DNA from: Mycobacterium sp. NAZ190054
GTDB lineage: Bacteria; Actinomycetota; Actinomycetes; Mycobacteriales; Mycobacteriaceae
DNA length: 43,550 nucleotides
NCBI RefSeq assembly: GCF_001545925.1
Contig: NZ_LMVQ01000068.1
Coordinates: 1-43,550, forward strand
Reading direction: 5' to 3'
Below the pieces are notes generated by a model, which saw nothing but the letters and a program-made list of their open reading frames with translations, ran no database searches and had not been told where the DNA came from. Shown piece by piece: positions 8,041-17,732 of the stretch (the first letter of the stretch is position 1; every line of letters begins with the position of its first letter). The position numbers and the translations under genes were made by a program.

Positions 8041-10233
8041 ATGACCGAAGCCCAGACTCGGCAGGACCAGGCGGAGCCCTCCGAGGCATCGGAGACGGTC
8101 CCGCCGTCGCCGGTCGCGATACCGCCGGATTCGGCACCCGTGGCGCCGCCTGCGGCGACCTCTTCCCCGGTCGAGAACCCCCTTCCCGAAGACCGCTACC
8201 TGAACCGAGAACTGAGCTGGCTGGATTTCAACGCCCGCGTGCTCGCCCTCGCGGCAGATCCGTCGTTGCCGTTGCTGGAACGCGCCAAGTTCCTGGCGAT
8301 CTTCGCGTCCAATCTCGACGAGTTCTACATGGTGCGCGTGGCCGGGCTGAAACGCCGTGACGAGATGGGGCTGTCGGTGCGGTCGGCGGACGGCCTGTCA
8401 CCGCGTGAACAGCTGCGCCGCATCAGCGAACGCACCCAGCAGATCGCCAGCCGGCATGCGCACGTCTTCCTGGGCTCGGTGCGGCCCGCGCTGGCCCGGG
8501 AGGGCATCGTCATCGTCACCTGGGCCGAACTCGACGAGGCCGAACGCGGCAGGCTCTCCACCTATTTCCACGAACAGGTGTTCCCGGTGCTGACCCCACT
8601 GGCCGTCGATCCGGCGCACCCGTTCCCGTTCGTGAGTGGGTTGAGCCTCAATCTCGCGATCACCGTCAGACATCCCGACGACGGTGGACAGCATTTCGCC
8701 CGAATCAAGGTGCCCGACAACGTCGACCGCTTCGTCGAGCTGGCCTGCCGGGAGGACACGCCGGGCACGGTGCGTTTCCTCCCGATGGAGGAGCTGATCG
8801 CCGCATTCCTGCCGGTGTTGTTCCCCGGGCTGGAGATCGTGGAGCACCACGCGTTCCGGATCACCCGCAACGCGGACTTCGAGGTGGAGGAAGACCGCGA
8901 CGAGGATCTGCTGCAGGCGCTGGAGCGGGAGTTGGCCCGCCGCCGCTTCGGATCCCCGGTCCGCCTCGAGGTCTCCGACGACATGACCGAGAGCATGCTG
9001 GAGCTGCTGCTGCGTGAACTCGACGTCGCACCCGGAGATGTGGTCGAAGTGCCCGGGCTGCTGGATCTGTCCTCGCTGTGGCAGATCTACGGGGTGGACC
9101 GGCCCGCGCTCAAGGATCCGCCGTTCGTGCCCGCCACCCCGTCGGCGTTCGGTGAACGCGAGACACCCAAGAGCATCTTCTCGGCGCTGCGCGACGGCGA
9201 TGTGCTGGTGCACCATCCGTACGACTCGTTTTCCACCACCGTGCAACGGTTCATCGAGCAGGCGGCAGCCGATCCCAATGTGCTCGCGATCAAGCAGACG
9301 CTGTACCGCACCTCAGGCGACTCCCCGATCGTCAACGCGCTCATCGACGCCGCCGAGGCCGGCAAGCAGGTGGTGGCGCTGGTGGAGATCAAGGCCCGGT
9401 TCGACGAACAGGCGAACATCAAGTGGGCGCGCGCACTCGAACAGGCCGGTGTGCACGTGGTGTACGGCCTGATCGGCCTGAAGACACACTGCAAGACGTG
9501 TCTGGTGGTACGCCGTGAGGGGTCGACGATCCGGCGCTACTGCCATGTGGGCACCGGTAACTACAACCCGAAGACCGCGCGGTTGTACGAGGACATCGGC
9601 CTGCTGACCGCCGCACCGGACATCGGCGCCGACCTGACCGACCTGTTCAACTCACTGACCGGCTACTCGCGCAAGGAGTCCTACCGCAACCTGCTGGTGG
9701 CGCCGTACGGCGTGCGCAAAGGCATCATCGAGCGCATCGAGCGCGAGATCGCCGCCACCAAGGACGGCGCCGAGGGCCGGATCCGCTTGAAGGCCAATGC
9801 TTTGGTCGACGAGCAGGTCATCGACGCGCTGTATCGCGCGTCACAGGCCGGTGTGCGTGTCGAGGTCGTCGTCCGTGGCATCTGCGCGCTGCGTCCCGGC
9901 GCACCGGGCTTCTCGGAGAACATCACGGTGCGGTCGATCCTCGGCCGGTTCCTCGAGCATTCACGGATCATTCACTTCCGCGCCATCGACGAATACTGGA
10001 TCGGAAGCGCGGACATGATGCATCGTAATCTCGACCGGCGTGTGGAAGTGATGGCGCAGGTTAAAGATCCACGATTGACCGCCCAGTTGAACGACATCTT
10101 CGAATCGGCCGTCGACCCGAGCACCCGGTGCTGGGAGCTCGGCCCCGACGGGCACTGGACGGCCTCGCCGCAGGAAGGCCACACCGTGCGTGACCACCAG
10201 CGGTCGATGACGGAACTGCACAGGCAACCGTAG
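8041..10233 (+). CDS. ppk1: Polyphosphate kinase 1
   Basis: Makes inorganic polyphosphate from ATP reversibly. From ATG 8041 the protein has 730 residues, with a Pro/Ala-rich variable N-terminus of about 45 residues and then the PPK1 core opening with [19 protein letters not shown]. The two phosphotransfer histidines are visible: H483 in LKTHCKT (autophosphorylated residue, equal to E. coli H435) and H640 in [10 protein letters not shown] (equal to E. coli H592). [16 protein letters not shown] is the phospholipase-D-like nucleotide site. An in-frame GTG at 8002 would add 13 residues. AGGGA at about 8023 favours 8041 weakly. Confidence 0.97.
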   Translation: MTEAQTRQDQAEPSEASETVPPSPVAIPPDSAPVAPPAATSSPVENPLPEDRYLNRELSWLDFNARVLALAADPSLPLLERAKFLAIFASNLDEFYMVRVAGLKRRDEMGLSVRSADGLSPREQLRRISERTQQIASRHAHVFLGSVRPALAREGIVIVTWAELDEAERGRLSTYFHEQVFPVLTPLAVDPAHPFPFVSGLSLNLAITVRHPDDGGQHFARIKVPDNVDRFVELACREDTPGTVRFLPMEELIAAFLPVLFPGLEIVEHHAFRITRNADFEVEEDRDEDLLQALERELARRRFGSPVRLEVSDDMTESMLELLLRELDVAPGDVVEVPGLLDLSSLWQIYGVDRPALKDPPFVPATPSAFGERETPKSIFSALRDGDVLVHHPYDSFSTTVQRFIEQAAADPNVLAIKQTLYRTSGDSPIVNALIDAAEAGKQVVALVEIKARFDEQANIKWARALEQAGVHVVYGLIGLKTHCKTCLVVRREGSTIRRYCHVGTGNYNPKTARLYEDIGLLTAAPDIGADLTDLFNSLTGYSRKESYRNLLVAPYGVRKGIIERIEREIAATKDGAEGRIRLKANALVDEQVIDALYRASQAGVRVEVVVRGICALRPGAPGFSENITVRSILGRFLEHSRIIHFRAIDEYWIGSADMMHRNLDRRVEVMAQVKDPRLTAQLNDIFESAVDPSTRCWELGPDGHWTASPQEGHTVRDHQRSMTELHRQP

Positions 10234-10274
10234 GTTCCCTTTTCCGGGCCGGTGAATGACACGCAGGAGTTGAG

Positions 10275-11204
10275 GTGCCGAAGGAGCACAAACGGGATGC
10301 AGTGGTGAAGAAGTCACCGATCCTGGCCGCCGGCGCGGTGCTGTGGCGCCCCCGGGAATGCACCGGCACATCGGAGCTCGCGATCGTCCATCGTCCGCGG
10401 TACGACGACTGGTCCCTACCCAAGGGCAAGGTCGACCCGGGTGAGACCGAACCGCTCACCGCCGTGCGCGAGATCGCCGAAGAGACCGGCTACCGCGCCC
10501 GCCTCGGGCGGCGTCTGCCCACCGTCACCTATCCGGTCGAGCACGGCACCAAGAAGGTCCGGTACTGGGCGGCACGCTGCCTGGGCGGCGACTTTCACCC
10601 CAACGACGAAGTCGACGAACTGCGGTGGCTCTCCGCCGAGGACGCGATGTCGCTGCTGAGTTACCCGCACGACCGCAAGGTGGTCCGCCATTTCCTCAAG
10701 CACCCCGCCGACACCCAGACGGTGCTGATCGTCCGGCACGGCACCGCAGGCGACAAGAAGCGCTATCGCGGTGACGACCGAAAGCGCCCGCTGGACAAGA
10801 GGGGCCGCGCCCAGGCCGAATCCCTGGTCGGACAACTACTGGCGTTCGGCGCCGACGAGTTGTTCGCCGCCGACCGGGTGCGGTGCCACCAGACGCTCGA
10901 TCCGCTGGCCGAGGAGCTCGGCCTGGTGATCCACGACGAGCCGGCACTGACCGAGGAGGCCTATGCGGAGGACCGCAAGGCCGCCCGGCACCGTATCCTC
11001 GAGATCGCCGAGAAGTCGGCCACACCGGTGATCTGCACCCAGGGAAAGGTGATCCCCGACCTCATCTCCTGGTGGTGCGAACGCGACGGGGTACGGCCGG
11101 ACAAGTCCCGCAACCGCAAGGGCAGCACGTGGGTGATGTCGCTGTCGGACGGCCGTCTGGTCGCCGCCGATCACATCAGCAGCCCGTTGCCCCCGAAGAA
11201 GTGA
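10275..11204 (+). CDS. mutT1: 8-oxo-dGTP hydrolase, Nudix plus histidine-phosphatase fusion
   Basis: Cleans oxidised guanine nucleotides from the pool. In mycobacterial MutT1 the Nudix half hydrolyses 8-oxo-(d)GTP or diadenosine polyphosphates, and the phosphatase half can act further. The Nudix box runs from G51 with E57, REIAEE at 65-70 and G72. A phosphoglycerate-mutase-like domain follows, with its RHG motif at 154-156 (H155) and later [10 protein letters not shown] and WWCERDG. At 309 residues it is the usual two-domain size. The GTG start is supported by AGGAG at 10265-10269. It lies 41 bp after ppk1 and ends ahead of a strong hairpin. Confidence 0.95.
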   Translation: MPKEHKRDAVVKKSPILAAGAVLWRPRECTGTSELAIVHRPRYDDWSLPKGKVDPGETEPLTAVREIAEETGYRARLGRRLPTVTYPVEHGTKKVRYWAARCLGGDFHPNDEVDELRWLSAEDAMSLLSYPHDRKVVRHFLKHPADTQTVLIVRHGTAGDKKRYRGDDRKRPLDKRGRAQAESLVGQLLAFGADELFAADRVRCHQTLDPLAEELGLVIHDEPALTEEAYAEDRKAARHRILEIAEKSATPVICTQGKVIPDLISWWCERDGVRPDKSRNRKGSTWVMSLSDGRLVAADHISSPLPPKK

Positions 11205-11244
11205 CGCCGCAATTGAATTCAATGTCGTCGTAGCGACACGCACA

Positions 11245-11279
11245 GATACGCCGCGGATCTTCCAGATCCGCGGCGTATC
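11245..11279. terminator. Bidirectional hairpin between mutT1 and hupB
   Basis: A perfect 16-bp inverted repeat (11245-11260 and 11264-11279) with a 3-base loop lies between the convergent ends of mutT1 (stop 11204) and hupB (stop 11293). There is no clear U-tract on either strand, which is usual for mycobacterial terminators. Its position fits a terminator serving both genes. Confidence 0.8.
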
Positions 11280-11292
11280 CGTGTGAACGTGA

Positions 11293-11952
11293 CTACTTGC
11301 GTCCGCGCTTGGCCGGAGCCTTCTTGGCGGGCGCCTTCTTGGCGGCCGTGGCCTTCTTGGCCGGAGCCTTGGTCGCGGCCTTCTTGGCCGGAGCCTTCTT
11401 GGCCGGTGCGGCCTTCTTGGCGGCGGTGGCCTTCTTGGCCGGAGCCTTCTTGGCCGCGGTGGCCTTCTTGGCCGGAGCCTTCTTGGCGGCTGCGGCCTTC
11501 TTGGCCGGAGCCTTCTTGGCCGCGGTGGCCTTCTTGGCCGGTGCGGCCTTCTTGGCGGCCGCGGCCTTCTTGGCCGGTGCCGCCTTCTTGGCCGGCGCCT
11601 TCTTCGCAGCCTTGCGGGCGGTGCTCGTCGCGGTCACACCGCGCTTGACCGCCGGACCCTCGGCCGGAAGCTTCTGTGCGCCAGAGACAACAGCCTTGAA
11701 CTGAGCGCCGGGACGGAACGCCGGAACCGAGGTGGGCTTTACCTTCACGGTCTCGCCGGTGCGGGGATTGCGCGCCACCCGCGCGGCGCGACGACGCTGC
11801 TCGAAAACACCGAAGCCCGTGATGGTGACGCTCTCACCCTTGTGCACGGCGCGCACGATGGTGTCGACGACGTTCTCCACCGCCGCAGTCGCTTGCCGAC
11901 GATCCGAGCCCAATTTCTCCGTGAGTACGTCGATGAGCTCTGCTTTGTTCAT
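11293..11952 (-). CDS. hupB: HU-like nucleoid protein with Lys/Ala-rich tail
   Basis: Mycobacterial HU (HupB/MDP1/Hlp): an abundant DNA-compacting protein, also linked to iron storage and stress adaptation. The 219-residue product has an N-terminal HU fold (residues 1-90) with the HU signature around [18 protein letters not shown] at 46-63. A linker follows, then a C-terminal eukaryotic-histone-H1-like tail (about 113-219) of repeated [10 protein letters not shown] and KKATA units ending AKRGRK. The start is the ATG of MNKAELID, with GGAGG 7 bases upstream. Longer in-frame readings lack HU similarity. At DNA level the tail is a run of degenerate gccttcttggc units. Confidence 0.97.
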   Translation of the reverse strand: MNKAELIDVLTEKLGSDRRQATAAVENVVDTIVRAVHKGESVTITGFGVFEQRRRAARVARNPRTGETVKVKPTSVPAFRPGAQFKAVVSGAQKLPAEGPAVKRGVTATSTARKAAKKAPAKKAAPAKKAAAAKKAAPAKKATAAKKAPAKKAAAAKKAPAKKATAAKKAPAKKATAAKKAAPAKKAPAKKAATKAPAKKATAAKKAPAKKAPAKRGRK

Positions 11953-12099
11953 GCAAAACCTCCGAAACCAGTGGCCCTTTCTGGGCCGACTAGTGGACAC
12001 GGTAAACCCATTGCCTGCTGATTTCCAAGAGCCACGCGCAATTTCAGGCACGCTCAGCGAACTTTTTTCAATCCGCTTGGCCCCCTTACTCTCCTGACG

Positions 12100-12121
12100 G
12101 AGCCCGCGAAAAGGGGGGCTC
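12100..12121 (-). terminator. Possible terminator downstream of leuD
   Basis: A 6-bp GC stem (gagccc at 12100-12105, gggctc at 12116-12121) with a 10-base loop lies about 30 bp beyond the leuD stop, in the 200-bp leuD-hupB gap. This gap also carries the hupB leader, with a small ggccc/gggcc hairpin at 11973-11987 just upstream of the hupB ribosome-binding site. The structure is modest, so the call is tentative. Confidence 0.3.
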
Positions 12122-12153
12122 AGGCGCGGGATTTCAGCCTTTCGGCCGCCCGG

Positions 12154-12747
12154 TCACGCCGGAAGAGTGCGCGGTTTCCACTCCGGCCTGCGCTGCTCAT
12201 AATCCTCGATTTCCTCGAGTTTGCGCAGCGTAAGGCCTATATCGTCGAGCCCTTCGAGCAGCCGCCAGGCGGTGTAATCGTCAATGTTGAACGGCACCAT
12301 CATGGTTCCGGCGGTAATGGTTCGATCTTGAAGATTCACAGTGATTTCCGTCCCAGGATGCTGCTCGATGAGCTTCCACAACAATTCGACGTCATCCTGG
12401 GACACTTCCGCCGCCAGCAGCCCCGCCTTGCCGGAGTTGCCCCGGAAGATGTCGGCGAATCGGGACGAGATCACCACCCGGAATCCGAAGTCCATCAGCG
12501 CCCAGACCGCATGTTCGCGCGACGAACCGGTTCCGAAATCCGGGCCGGCGACCAGAACCGAGCCTTTGTCGAACGGCGGCAGATTCAGGACGAAGGACGG
12601 GTCGGAGCGCCAGGCGGCGAAAAGACCGTCCTCGAATCCCGTTCGGGTCACCCGCTTCAGGTAGACGGCGGGGATGATCTGGTCGGTGTCGACGTTCGAG
12701 CGGCGCAGCGGGACGCCGATCCCGGTGTGGGTGCGGAAAGCTTCCAT
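12154..12747 (-). CDS. leuD: 3-isopropylmalate dehydratase small subunit
   Basis: Swivelling domain of isopropylmalate isomerase, second step of leucine synthesis; works with LeuC. The 197-residue protein has the expected [18 protein letters not shown] start region and the active-site loop [14 protein letters not shown]. It lies 25 bp downstream of leuC, with a ribosome-binding GGAGA-like sequence in the gap, and is clearly the second gene of a leuCD operon. Confidence 0.98.
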   Translation of the reverse strand: MEAFRTHTGIGVPLRRSNVDTDQIIPAVYLKRVTRTGFEDGLFAAWRSDPSFVLNLPPFDKGSVLVAGPDFGTGSSREHAVWALMDFGFRVVISSRFADIFRGNSGKAGLLAAEVSQDDVELLWKLIEQHPGTEITVNLQDRTITAGTMMVPFNIDDYTAWRLLEGLDDIGLTLRKLEEIEDYEQRRPEWKPRTLPA

Positions 12748-12772
12748 GACAATCTCCTGGGTCTCAGTGGGC

Positions 12773-14209
12773 TTATTCGCCGGCGAGGTCGGCGGGGGAA
12801 GACAGCGTGCCGCGGATCGCGGTGGCGGCGGCCACCGCAGGCGAGACGAGGTGGGTGCGCCCGCCCTTGCCTTGCCTGCCCTCGAAATTCCGGTTCGACG
12901 TCGAGGCGCACCGCTCCCCCGGCGCGAGCTGGTCGGGGTTCATCCCGAGGCACATCGAGCAGCCCGCCTGCCGCCACTCCGCCCCTGCGGCGGTGAAAAT
13001 CTCGCCCAGACCCTCGGACTCGGCCTGCGCGCGCACCCGCATGGACCCCGGCACGACGAGCATCCGGACACCGTCGGCCACCTTGCGGCCACGCAGGACG
13101 TCGGCGACCACGCGCAGATCCTCGATCCGCCCGTTGGTGCACGAACCGACGAACACCGCGTCGACCGAGATGTCCCGCATCGGGGTACCCGGGCGAAGGT
13201 CCATGTATGCCAAGGCCTTTTCGGCCGCCTGCCGCTCGCCCTCGTCGAAGATCATCTCGGGGTCGGGAACCGCGTCGCTCAGCGGCACGCCCTGGCCGGG
13301 ATTGGTCCCCCAGGTGACGAACGGGCTCAGCGTCGAGGCGTCGAGGTAGATCTCGGTGTCGAACTGGGCGCCCTCGTCGGTACGCAGCTGGGTCCACGCC
13401 TCCACCGCAGCGTCCCACGCGGCGCCCTGCGGAGCGTGCGGGCGACCGCGCAGGAACTCGAAAGTCGTCTCGTCGGGCGCGATCATGCCGGCCCGGGCCC
13501 CGGCCTCGATACTCATGTTGCAGATCGTCATCCGGCCTTCCATCGACAGCGATTCGATGGCGCTGCCGCGGTATTCGATCACGTGGCCCTGGCCACCGCC
13601 GGTGCCGATCTTGGCGATCACGGCCAGGATGATGTCTTTGGCGCTGACCCCGGGCGGCAGCTCACCGTCGACGTTGACCGCCATCGTCTTGAACGGCCGC
13701 AGCGGAAGTGTCTGGGTGGCAAGCACATGCTCGACCTCGGAGGTGCCGATGCCCATCGCCAGCGCGCCGAACGCGCCGTGCGTCGAGGTGTGGCTGTCAC
13801 CACAGACCACGGTCGTGCCCGGCTGGGTCAGCCCCAGCTGCGGACCGATGATGTGCACGATGCCCTGTTCGACATCGCCCATCGGATGCAGTCGGATCCC
13901 GAACTCCGCGCAGTTGCGGCGCAGGGTCTCGACCTGAGTGCGCGAGATCGGATCGGCGATCGGCTTGTCGATGTCGATGGTCGGCACGTTGTGGTCCTCG
14001 GTGGCGATCGTCAGATCGGGGCGGCGCACCGTGCGCCCGGCGAGCCGCAATCCGTCGAAGGCCTGGGGGCTGGTGACCTCATGGAGGATGTGCAGGTCGA
14101 TGTAGATGAGGTCCGGCTGGCGCGCGGCACCTTCACCGGTTCCGGGAACGACGACATGGTCACTCCACACCTTCTCGGCGAGCGTGCGGGGCTGATTCGC
14201 GATGGCCAT
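12773..14209 (-). CDS. leuC: 3-isopropylmalate dehydratase large subunit
   Basis: Aconitase-family [4Fe-4S] enzyme that, with LeuD, isomerises 2-isopropylmalate to 3-isopropylmalate. The 478-residue protein shows the cluster ligands in [12 protein letters not shown] and [12 protein letters not shown], plus the [15 protein letters not shown] motif. ATG at 14209. It is divergent from the IclR regulator gene across a 38-bp gap holding a palindromic operator, so leuCD is very probably controlled by that regulator. Confidence 0.98.
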   Translation of the reverse strand: MAIANQPRTLAEKVWSDHVVVPGTGEGAARQPDLIYIDLHILHEVTSPQAFDGLRLAGRTVRRPDLTIATEDHNVPTIDIDKPIADPISRTQVETLRRNCAEFGIRLHPMGDVEQGIVHIIGPQLGLTQPGTTVVCGDSHTSTHGAFGALAMGIGTSEVEHVLATQTLPLRPFKTMAVNVDGELPPGVSAKDIILAVIAKIGTGGGQGHVIEYRGSAIESLSMEGRMTICNMSIEAGARAGMIAPDETTFEFLRGRPHAPQGAAWDAAVEAWTQLRTDEGAQFDTEIYLDASTLSPFVTWGTNPGQGVPLSDAVPDPEMIFDEGERQAAEKALAYMDLRPGTPMRDISVDAVFVGSCTNGRIEDLRVVADVLRGRKVADGVRMLVVPGSMRVRAQAESEGLGEIFTAAGAEWRQAGCSMCLGMNPDQLAPGERCASTSNRNFEGRQGKGGRTHLVSPAVAAATAIRGTLSSPADLAGE

Positions 14210-14210
14210 C

Positions 14211-14241
14211 TTGACTGTCTCACAATCTGGGAAGCTAGTAT
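14211..14241 (+). promoter_or_regulatory. Candidate leaderless promoter for the IclR gene
   Basis: TTGACT at 14211-14216 and TAGTAT at 14236-14241 (19-bp spacer) would start transcription about seven bases on, at the GTG 14248 itself, giving a leaderless message. The left operator arm overlaps the -35 box. Confidence 0.45.
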
Positions 14242-14256
14242 CTCCTTGTGAGACAG
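14215..14256. promoter_or_regulatory. Palindromic operator between leuC and the IclR gene
   Basis: A perfect 11-bp inverted repeat, ctgtctcacaa (14215-14225) and ttgtgagacag (14246-14256), with a 20-bp spacer. It covers the -35 region of the IclR gene and the start region of leuC. The same layout recurs at 17674-17715. IclR-family regulators divergent from leuCD (LtbR of Corynebacterium, NdgR of Streptomyces) control leucine synthesis and themselves, so this is the probable binding site. Confidence 0.75.
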
Positions 14257-14949
14257 AATAGCGGCATCGGCGTGTTGGACAAAGCGGTCACCGTGCTTCA
14301 CGCGGTGGCCGAGTCTCCCTGCGGACTCGCCGATCTCTGCGAGCGCACCGACCTGCCGCGGGCGACCGCGCACCGACTCGCCGTCGGGCTGGAGGTACAC
14401 CGGCTGCTCGCTCGCGACGGCGACGGGCAGTGGCGGCTGGGCCCCGCCCTCGTCGAACTCGCCGGGCACGTCAAGGATCCGCTGCTGGCGGCCGGTGCGG
14501 TGGTCCTGCCGCGGCTGCGCGAATTGACCGGGGAGAGCGTGCAGTTGTATCGCCGGGAGGGCACCACCCGGATCTGCATCGCGGCGCTGGAGCCGCCCGC
14601 CGGCCTCCGCGACACCGTGCCCGTCGGCACGCGGTTGCCGATGACGGCGGGTTCGGGCGCCAAGGTGCTGCTCGCCTTCGCCGACACGGCCACCCAGCAG
14701 GCGGTGCTGCCCTCGGCCAAGTTCACCGACCGCACGCTGGCCGAGGTGCGCAAGCGGGGATGGGCGCAGAGTGCCGCGGAACGCGAGCCGGGGGTCGCCA
14801 GCGTCTCGGCACCGGTCCGCGACGGCCGCGGCGGCGTCATCGCCGCGGTCTCGGTCTCCGGACCGATCGACAGGATGGGAAGGCGCCCGGGCGCCCGCTG
14901 GGCGGCGGACCTGGTGGCCGCCGCGGATGCGTTGACGCGCCGGCTGTAG
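14248..14949 (+). CDS. IclR-family regulator of leucine biosynthesis
   Basis: Counterpart of Rv2989 and of corynebacterial LtbR. The 233-residue protein has a winged helix-turn-helix (about 7-65; [18 protein letters not shown] then [15 protein letters not shown]). An IclR effector domain follows (about 80-230; [59 protein letters not shown]). GTG start overlaps the operator, so autoregulation is likely. It is divergent from leuC. Related regulators repress leuCD and leuB and trp genes; targets here are inferred from operator copies. Confidence 0.92.
   Translation: MRQNSGIGVLDKAVTVLHAVAESPCGLADLCERTDLPRATAHRLAVGLEVHRLLARDGDGQWRLGPALVELAGHVKDPLLAAGAVVLPRLRELTGESVQLYRREGTTRICIAALEPPAGLRDTVPVGTRLPMTAGSGAKVLLAFADTATQQAVLPSAKFTDRTLAEVRKRGWAQSAAEREPGVASVSAPVRDGRGGVIAAVSVSGPIDRMGRRPGARWAADLVAAADALTRRL
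14255..14282 (-). promoter_or_regulatory. Candidate leuCD promoter
   Basis: On the minus strand TTGTCC (14282-14277), a 16-bp spacer and TATTCT (14260-14255) make a SigA-like promoter. It would begin transcription inside the right operator arm, about 40 bases before the leuC ATG, so a bound repressor would block it. Read by eye. Confidence 0.45.
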
Positions 14950-14956
14950 CCGGCAT

Positions 14957-14980
14957 CCTGCCCGCGGGACCGCGGGCAGG
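14957..14980. terminator. Hairpin between the IclR gene and tRNA-Glu
   Basis: A perfect 10-bp stem (cctgcccgcg at 14957-14966, cgcgggcagg at 14971-14980) with loop ggac sits just past the IclR gene stop and just beyond the 3' end of the opposing tRNA-Glu. It probably terminates both. Confidence 0.75.
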
Positions 14981-14998
14981 TGCGCAGAGAAGTACTTG

Positions 14999-15071
14999 TA
15001 CCCCCGATGGGATTCGAACCCACGCTACCGCCGTGAGAGGGCGGCGTCCTAGGCCGCTAGACGACGGGGGC
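14999..15071 (-). tRNA. tRNA-Glu (CUC)
   Basis: Minus-strand cloverleaf of 73 bases. Acceptor GCCCCCG pairs with the 3' CGGGGGT (one G-U pair). The anticodon stem CCGCC/GGCGG encloses loop CTCTCAC, giving anticodon CUC, and the T-arm has GGTTCGAATCC. No CCA is encoded. It lies downstream of tRNA-Gln and gltX on the same strand. Confidence 0.95.
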
Positions 15072-15132
15072 TAGAACTAGTGCCGGTTGGAAAGCATAGC
15101 TCAGGTGAGAATGCAGACCTAATCAGTGGCTT

Positions 15133-15207
15133 TGGCTGGGGTACCAGGACTCGAACCTAGAATGGCTGAACCAGAATCAGCTGTGTTGCCAATTACACCA
15201 TACCCCA
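15133..15207 (-). tRNA. tRNA-Gln (CUG)
   Basis: Minus-strand cloverleaf. The 5' TGGGGTA pairs with TACCCCA, with discriminator G at 15136. The anticodon stem GCTGA/TCAGC encloses TTCTGGT, giving anticodon CUG, and the T-arm has GGTTCGAGTCC. CCA is encoded at 15135-15133. The U1-A72 end is typical of bacterial tRNA-Gln. Since GatCAB is present nearby, it is probably charged first with glutamate and then amidated. Confidence 0.95.
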
Positions 15208-15213
15208 TTGGCT

Positions 15214-15236
15214 GCTTGTAACCGCTGGTCACAAGC
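15214..15236. repeat. Inverted repeat just upstream of tRNA-Gln
   Basis: Ten-base arms gcttgtaacc (15214-15223) and ggtcacaagc (15227-15236) pair with one mismatch around a 3-base spacer. They end 7 bases from the mature 5' end of tRNA-Gln. On the plus strand a CCCTTTTT run follows. Its role is unclear: a processing signal, an operator, or part of a terminator. Confidence 0.6.
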
Positions 15237-15326
15237 CCTTTTTCGGTCCGACACGCCTCGGTGTCACCGTGACGCGCCTTCTGTGCGGACCGACGAGCAG
15301 ACTACCAAAGATTTCGGGGTGGTTTT

Positions 15327-16832
15327 TCACGCCTCCACCGTCGCGGTCGCCGCGGCGTGGTCCCGCCCCGCCCGCAACCGTGCCAAGCTGCGGTCACGGC
15401 CGAGAAGCTCCAGCGACTCGAACAGCGGCGGGCTCACCGACGAGCCCGTCGCGGCCACGCGGACCGGGCCGAAGGCCTTGCGGGGTTTGAGCTCGAGCCG
15501 TTCGATCAGCGCGCCCTTGAGCGCCTCCTCGATGGTCGCCACGTCCCACGACGCGATGCCCTCAAGCACCTCCAGGGCCGCGTCGAGCACCGGCACCGCC
15601 TCTGCCTTGAGCTCTTTGGCCGCCGACTTCTCGTCGAGGACGAACGACCCGTCGTCGAGAAACCTCAGCAGTCCCCACGCGTCGCCGAGCACCACGATCC
15701 GGGTCTGCACCAGCCGGGCCGCCTCGGCGAACCGGGCGTCGTCGAGCCCGGTGTGGTGGCCGTGGGCGGCGAAATAGGCGGCGAGCCGGCGGGCGAACTC
15801 GGCTTCGTCGAGCATCCGGATGTGCTCGGCGTTGAGCGCGTCGGCCTTCTTCTGGTCGAATCTGGCCGGATTCGAGTTGACGTCGGCGACGTCGAACGCG
15901 GCGACCATCTCCGCGAGGCTGAAGATGTCGCGGTCGTCGGCGATCGACCAGCCCAGCAGGGCAAGGTAATTCAGCAGACCCTCGGGGATGAAACCCCGCT
16001 CCCGGTGCAGGAACAGGTTGGATTGCGGGTCCCGCTTGGACAGCTTCTTGTTGCCTTCACCGAGCACCGACGGCAGGTGCGCGAACTGCGGTGTCATATC
16101 CGTCACACCGATGCGGATCAGCGCGGCGTAGAGCGCGAGCTGACGCGGCGTCGACGGCAGCAGATCCTCACCGCGCAGGACGTGTGTGATTTTCATCAAC
16201 GCGTCGTCGACCGGATTGACCAAGGTGTACAACGGCTCTCCGGTGCCCCGGGTCAGCGCGAAATCCGGTACCGACCCCGCGGGGAAGGTCGTCTCGCCGC
16301 GCACGAGGTCATTCCAGGTGAGGTCGGTGTCGGGCATCTTCAGCCGCACGACGGGCCGGCGGCCCTCGGCGCGGAACGCCGCGCGCTGCTCGTCGGTCAG
16401 GTCACGGTCGTAGTTGTCGTAACCGAGTTTCGGGTTGCGGCCGGCCGCGAGGTGGCGGGCCTCGACCTCCTCTGCGGTCGAGAACGCCTCGTAGGCCTCA
16501 CCGGCGGCCAGCAGGCGGTCGATCACGTCGAGGTAGATCTCGCGACGCTGCGACTGGCGGTAGGGCGCGTACGGCCCGCCGATCTCGGGGCCCTCGTCCC
16601 AGTCCATCCCGAGCCACCGCAGCGCGTCCAGCAGCGCCTGGTAGCTGTCCTCGCTGTCACGGGCGGAGTCGGTGTCCTCGATGCGGAACACGAACGTGCC
16701 ACCGGTGTGTCGGGCGTAGGCCCAGTTGAACAGCGCGGTCCGGATCAGGCCGACGTGCGGCGTCCCGGTCGGCGACGGACAGAATCTGACACGAACCGCT
16801 GCCTGCGCACTCGCCGTATCCGAGGTCGTCAC
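15327..16832 (-). CDS. gltX: Glutamyl-tRNA synthetase
   Basis: Class I synthetase charging tRNA-Glu. As the organism has GatCAB it is expected to be the non-discriminating type that also loads Glu on tRNA-Gln. The 501-residue protein carries the HIGH-type motif [10 protein letters not shown] at 19-28 and the KMSKS-type KKLSKRD. The start is GTG at 16832, overlapping the stop of the upstream Fah-family gene as GTGA, so the two are translationally coupled. tRNA-Gln and tRNA-Glu lie downstream on the same strand. Confidence 0.97.
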   Translation of the reverse strand: MTTSDTASAQAAVRVRFCPSPTGTPHVGLIRTALFNWAYARHTGGTFVFRIEDTDSARDSEDSYQALLDALRWLGMDWDEGPEIGGPYAPYRQSQRREIYLDVIDRLLAAGEAYEAFSTAEEVEARHLAAGRNPKLGYDNYDRDLTDEQRAAFRAEGRRPVVRLKMPDTDLTWNDLVRGETTFPAGSVPDFALTRGTGEPLYTLVNPVDDALMKITHVLRGEDLLPSTPRQLALYAALIRIGVTDMTPQFAHLPSVLGEGNKKLSKRDPQSNLFLHRERGFIPEGLLNYLALLGWSIADDRDIFSLAEMVAAFDVADVNSNPARFDQKKADALNAEHIRMLDEAEFARRLAAYFAAHGHHTGLDDARFAEAARLVQTRIVVLGDAWGLLRFLDDGSFVLDEKSAAKELKAEAVPVLDAALEVLEGIASWDVATIEEALKGALIERLELKPRKAFGPVRVAATGSSVSPPLFESLELLGRDRSLARLRAGRDHAAATATVEA

Positions 16833-17617
16833 GATTTTCCTTTTCTCACAACGGGATTGGTGAGGGTTCCGATGCCCTCGACGGTGATGCTGACGTTGTC
16901 GCCGTGCTCGAGGGGGCCCACCCCCGCCGGGGTTCCGGTCAGGATGAGATCACCGGGGAGCAGGGTCATCACCGCCGAGATCCACTCGACGATCGCGCCG
17001 ATGTCGTGGATCATCAACGACGTCCGGCTGCGTTGCTTGACTTCGCCGTTGACCTCGGTGCGGATCTCCAGATCGGAAGGGTCCAGGTCGGTGACGATCC
17101 ACGGACCGACCGGGCAGAACGTGTCGTGGCCCTTGGCGCGCATCCACTGGCCGTCCTTGCGCTGCTGATCGCGGGCCGACACATCGTTGGCGATGGTGTA
17201 ACCCAGGATGTTCTCGGCGGCGCGCGAGGCCGGAACGTCCTTGCAGGGGCGCCCGATCACCGCCGCCAACTCACCCTCGAAGTGCACCGGATCGGCGTCG
17301 GCGGGCAGTTGGATGGGCGTGTAGGGCCCGATGATCGCGGTGTTCGGTTTCAGGAAGATGATCGGGTCCTCGAACGTGCCGCCACCCATCTCCTCGATGT
17401 GCGCAGCGTAGTTCTTCCCCATGCACACCACCTTGCTGGCCAGGATCGGAGCCAGCAGGCGCACATCGGCCAGCGGCCACTGCCGGCCGGTGAAGGTCGG
17501 GGTGCCGAAAGGGTGCTCGGCGATCTCGCGGGCGATCGCAGCGCCCGGGTCCTCGGGCGGACCTTCGATCGCGACGAAGGCGACTCCATCGGGGCTGGCA
17601 ATTCGTCCGAGACGCAT
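16829..17617 (-). CDS. Fumarylacetoacetate hydrolase (FAH) family protein
   Basis: Metal-dependent C-C or C-O lyase/hydrolase of the FAH fold; members act as acylpyruvases, HHDD isomerases or oxaloacetate decarboxylases. The 262-residue protein has [13 protein letters not shown] and the metal ligands E114 and E116 in [11 protein letters not shown], with D145 in [10 protein letters not shown], then [14 protein letters not shown]. It corresponds to Rv2993c. Substrate is not readable from sequence. It overlaps gltX by 4 bp and lies next to a second copy of the leuC-iclR operator. Confidence 0.9.
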   Translation of the reverse strand: MRLGRIASPDGVAFVAIEGPPEDPGAAIAREIAEHPFGTPTFTGRQWPLADVRLLAPILASKVVCMGKNYAAHIEEMGGGTFEDPIIFLKPNTAIIGPYTPIQLPADADPVHFEGELAAVIGRPCKDVPASRAAENILGYTIANDVSARDQQRKDGQWMRAKGHDTFCPVGPWIVTDLDPSDLEIRTEVNGEVKQRSRTSLMIHDIGAIVEWISAVMTLLPGDLILTGTPAGVGPLEHGDNVSITVEGIGTLTNPVVRKGKS

Positions 17618-17673
17618 GCCGCCAGCCTAGTGCCCGGCGCATCGGCCGCCGCGGGCACGGCACGGACCCCACA

Positions 17674-17715
17674 GTGTTTCACATTCTGGGATCACAGTTC
17701 AGTACCGTGAGACAG
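17674..17715. promoter_or_regulatory. Second copy of the leuC/IclR operator, ahead of the MFS gene
   Basis: tgtttcacattctggg (17675-17690) matches the first operator (14216-14231) at 14 of 16 bases, and ccgtgagacag (17705-17715) matches its right arm at 9 of 11. The spacing is identical (constant offset of 3459). It lies between the divergent FAH-family and MFS genes, which suggests both or one belong to the IclR regulator's targets. Confidence 0.65.
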
Positions 17716-17732
17716 CGTGGAACCATGGCGCC

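Noticed and set aside
11300-11620. Regular short repeats that might suggest a CRISPR array
   Set aside because: The units are contiguous, in frame and encode the Lys/Ala HupB tail; there are no unique spacers.
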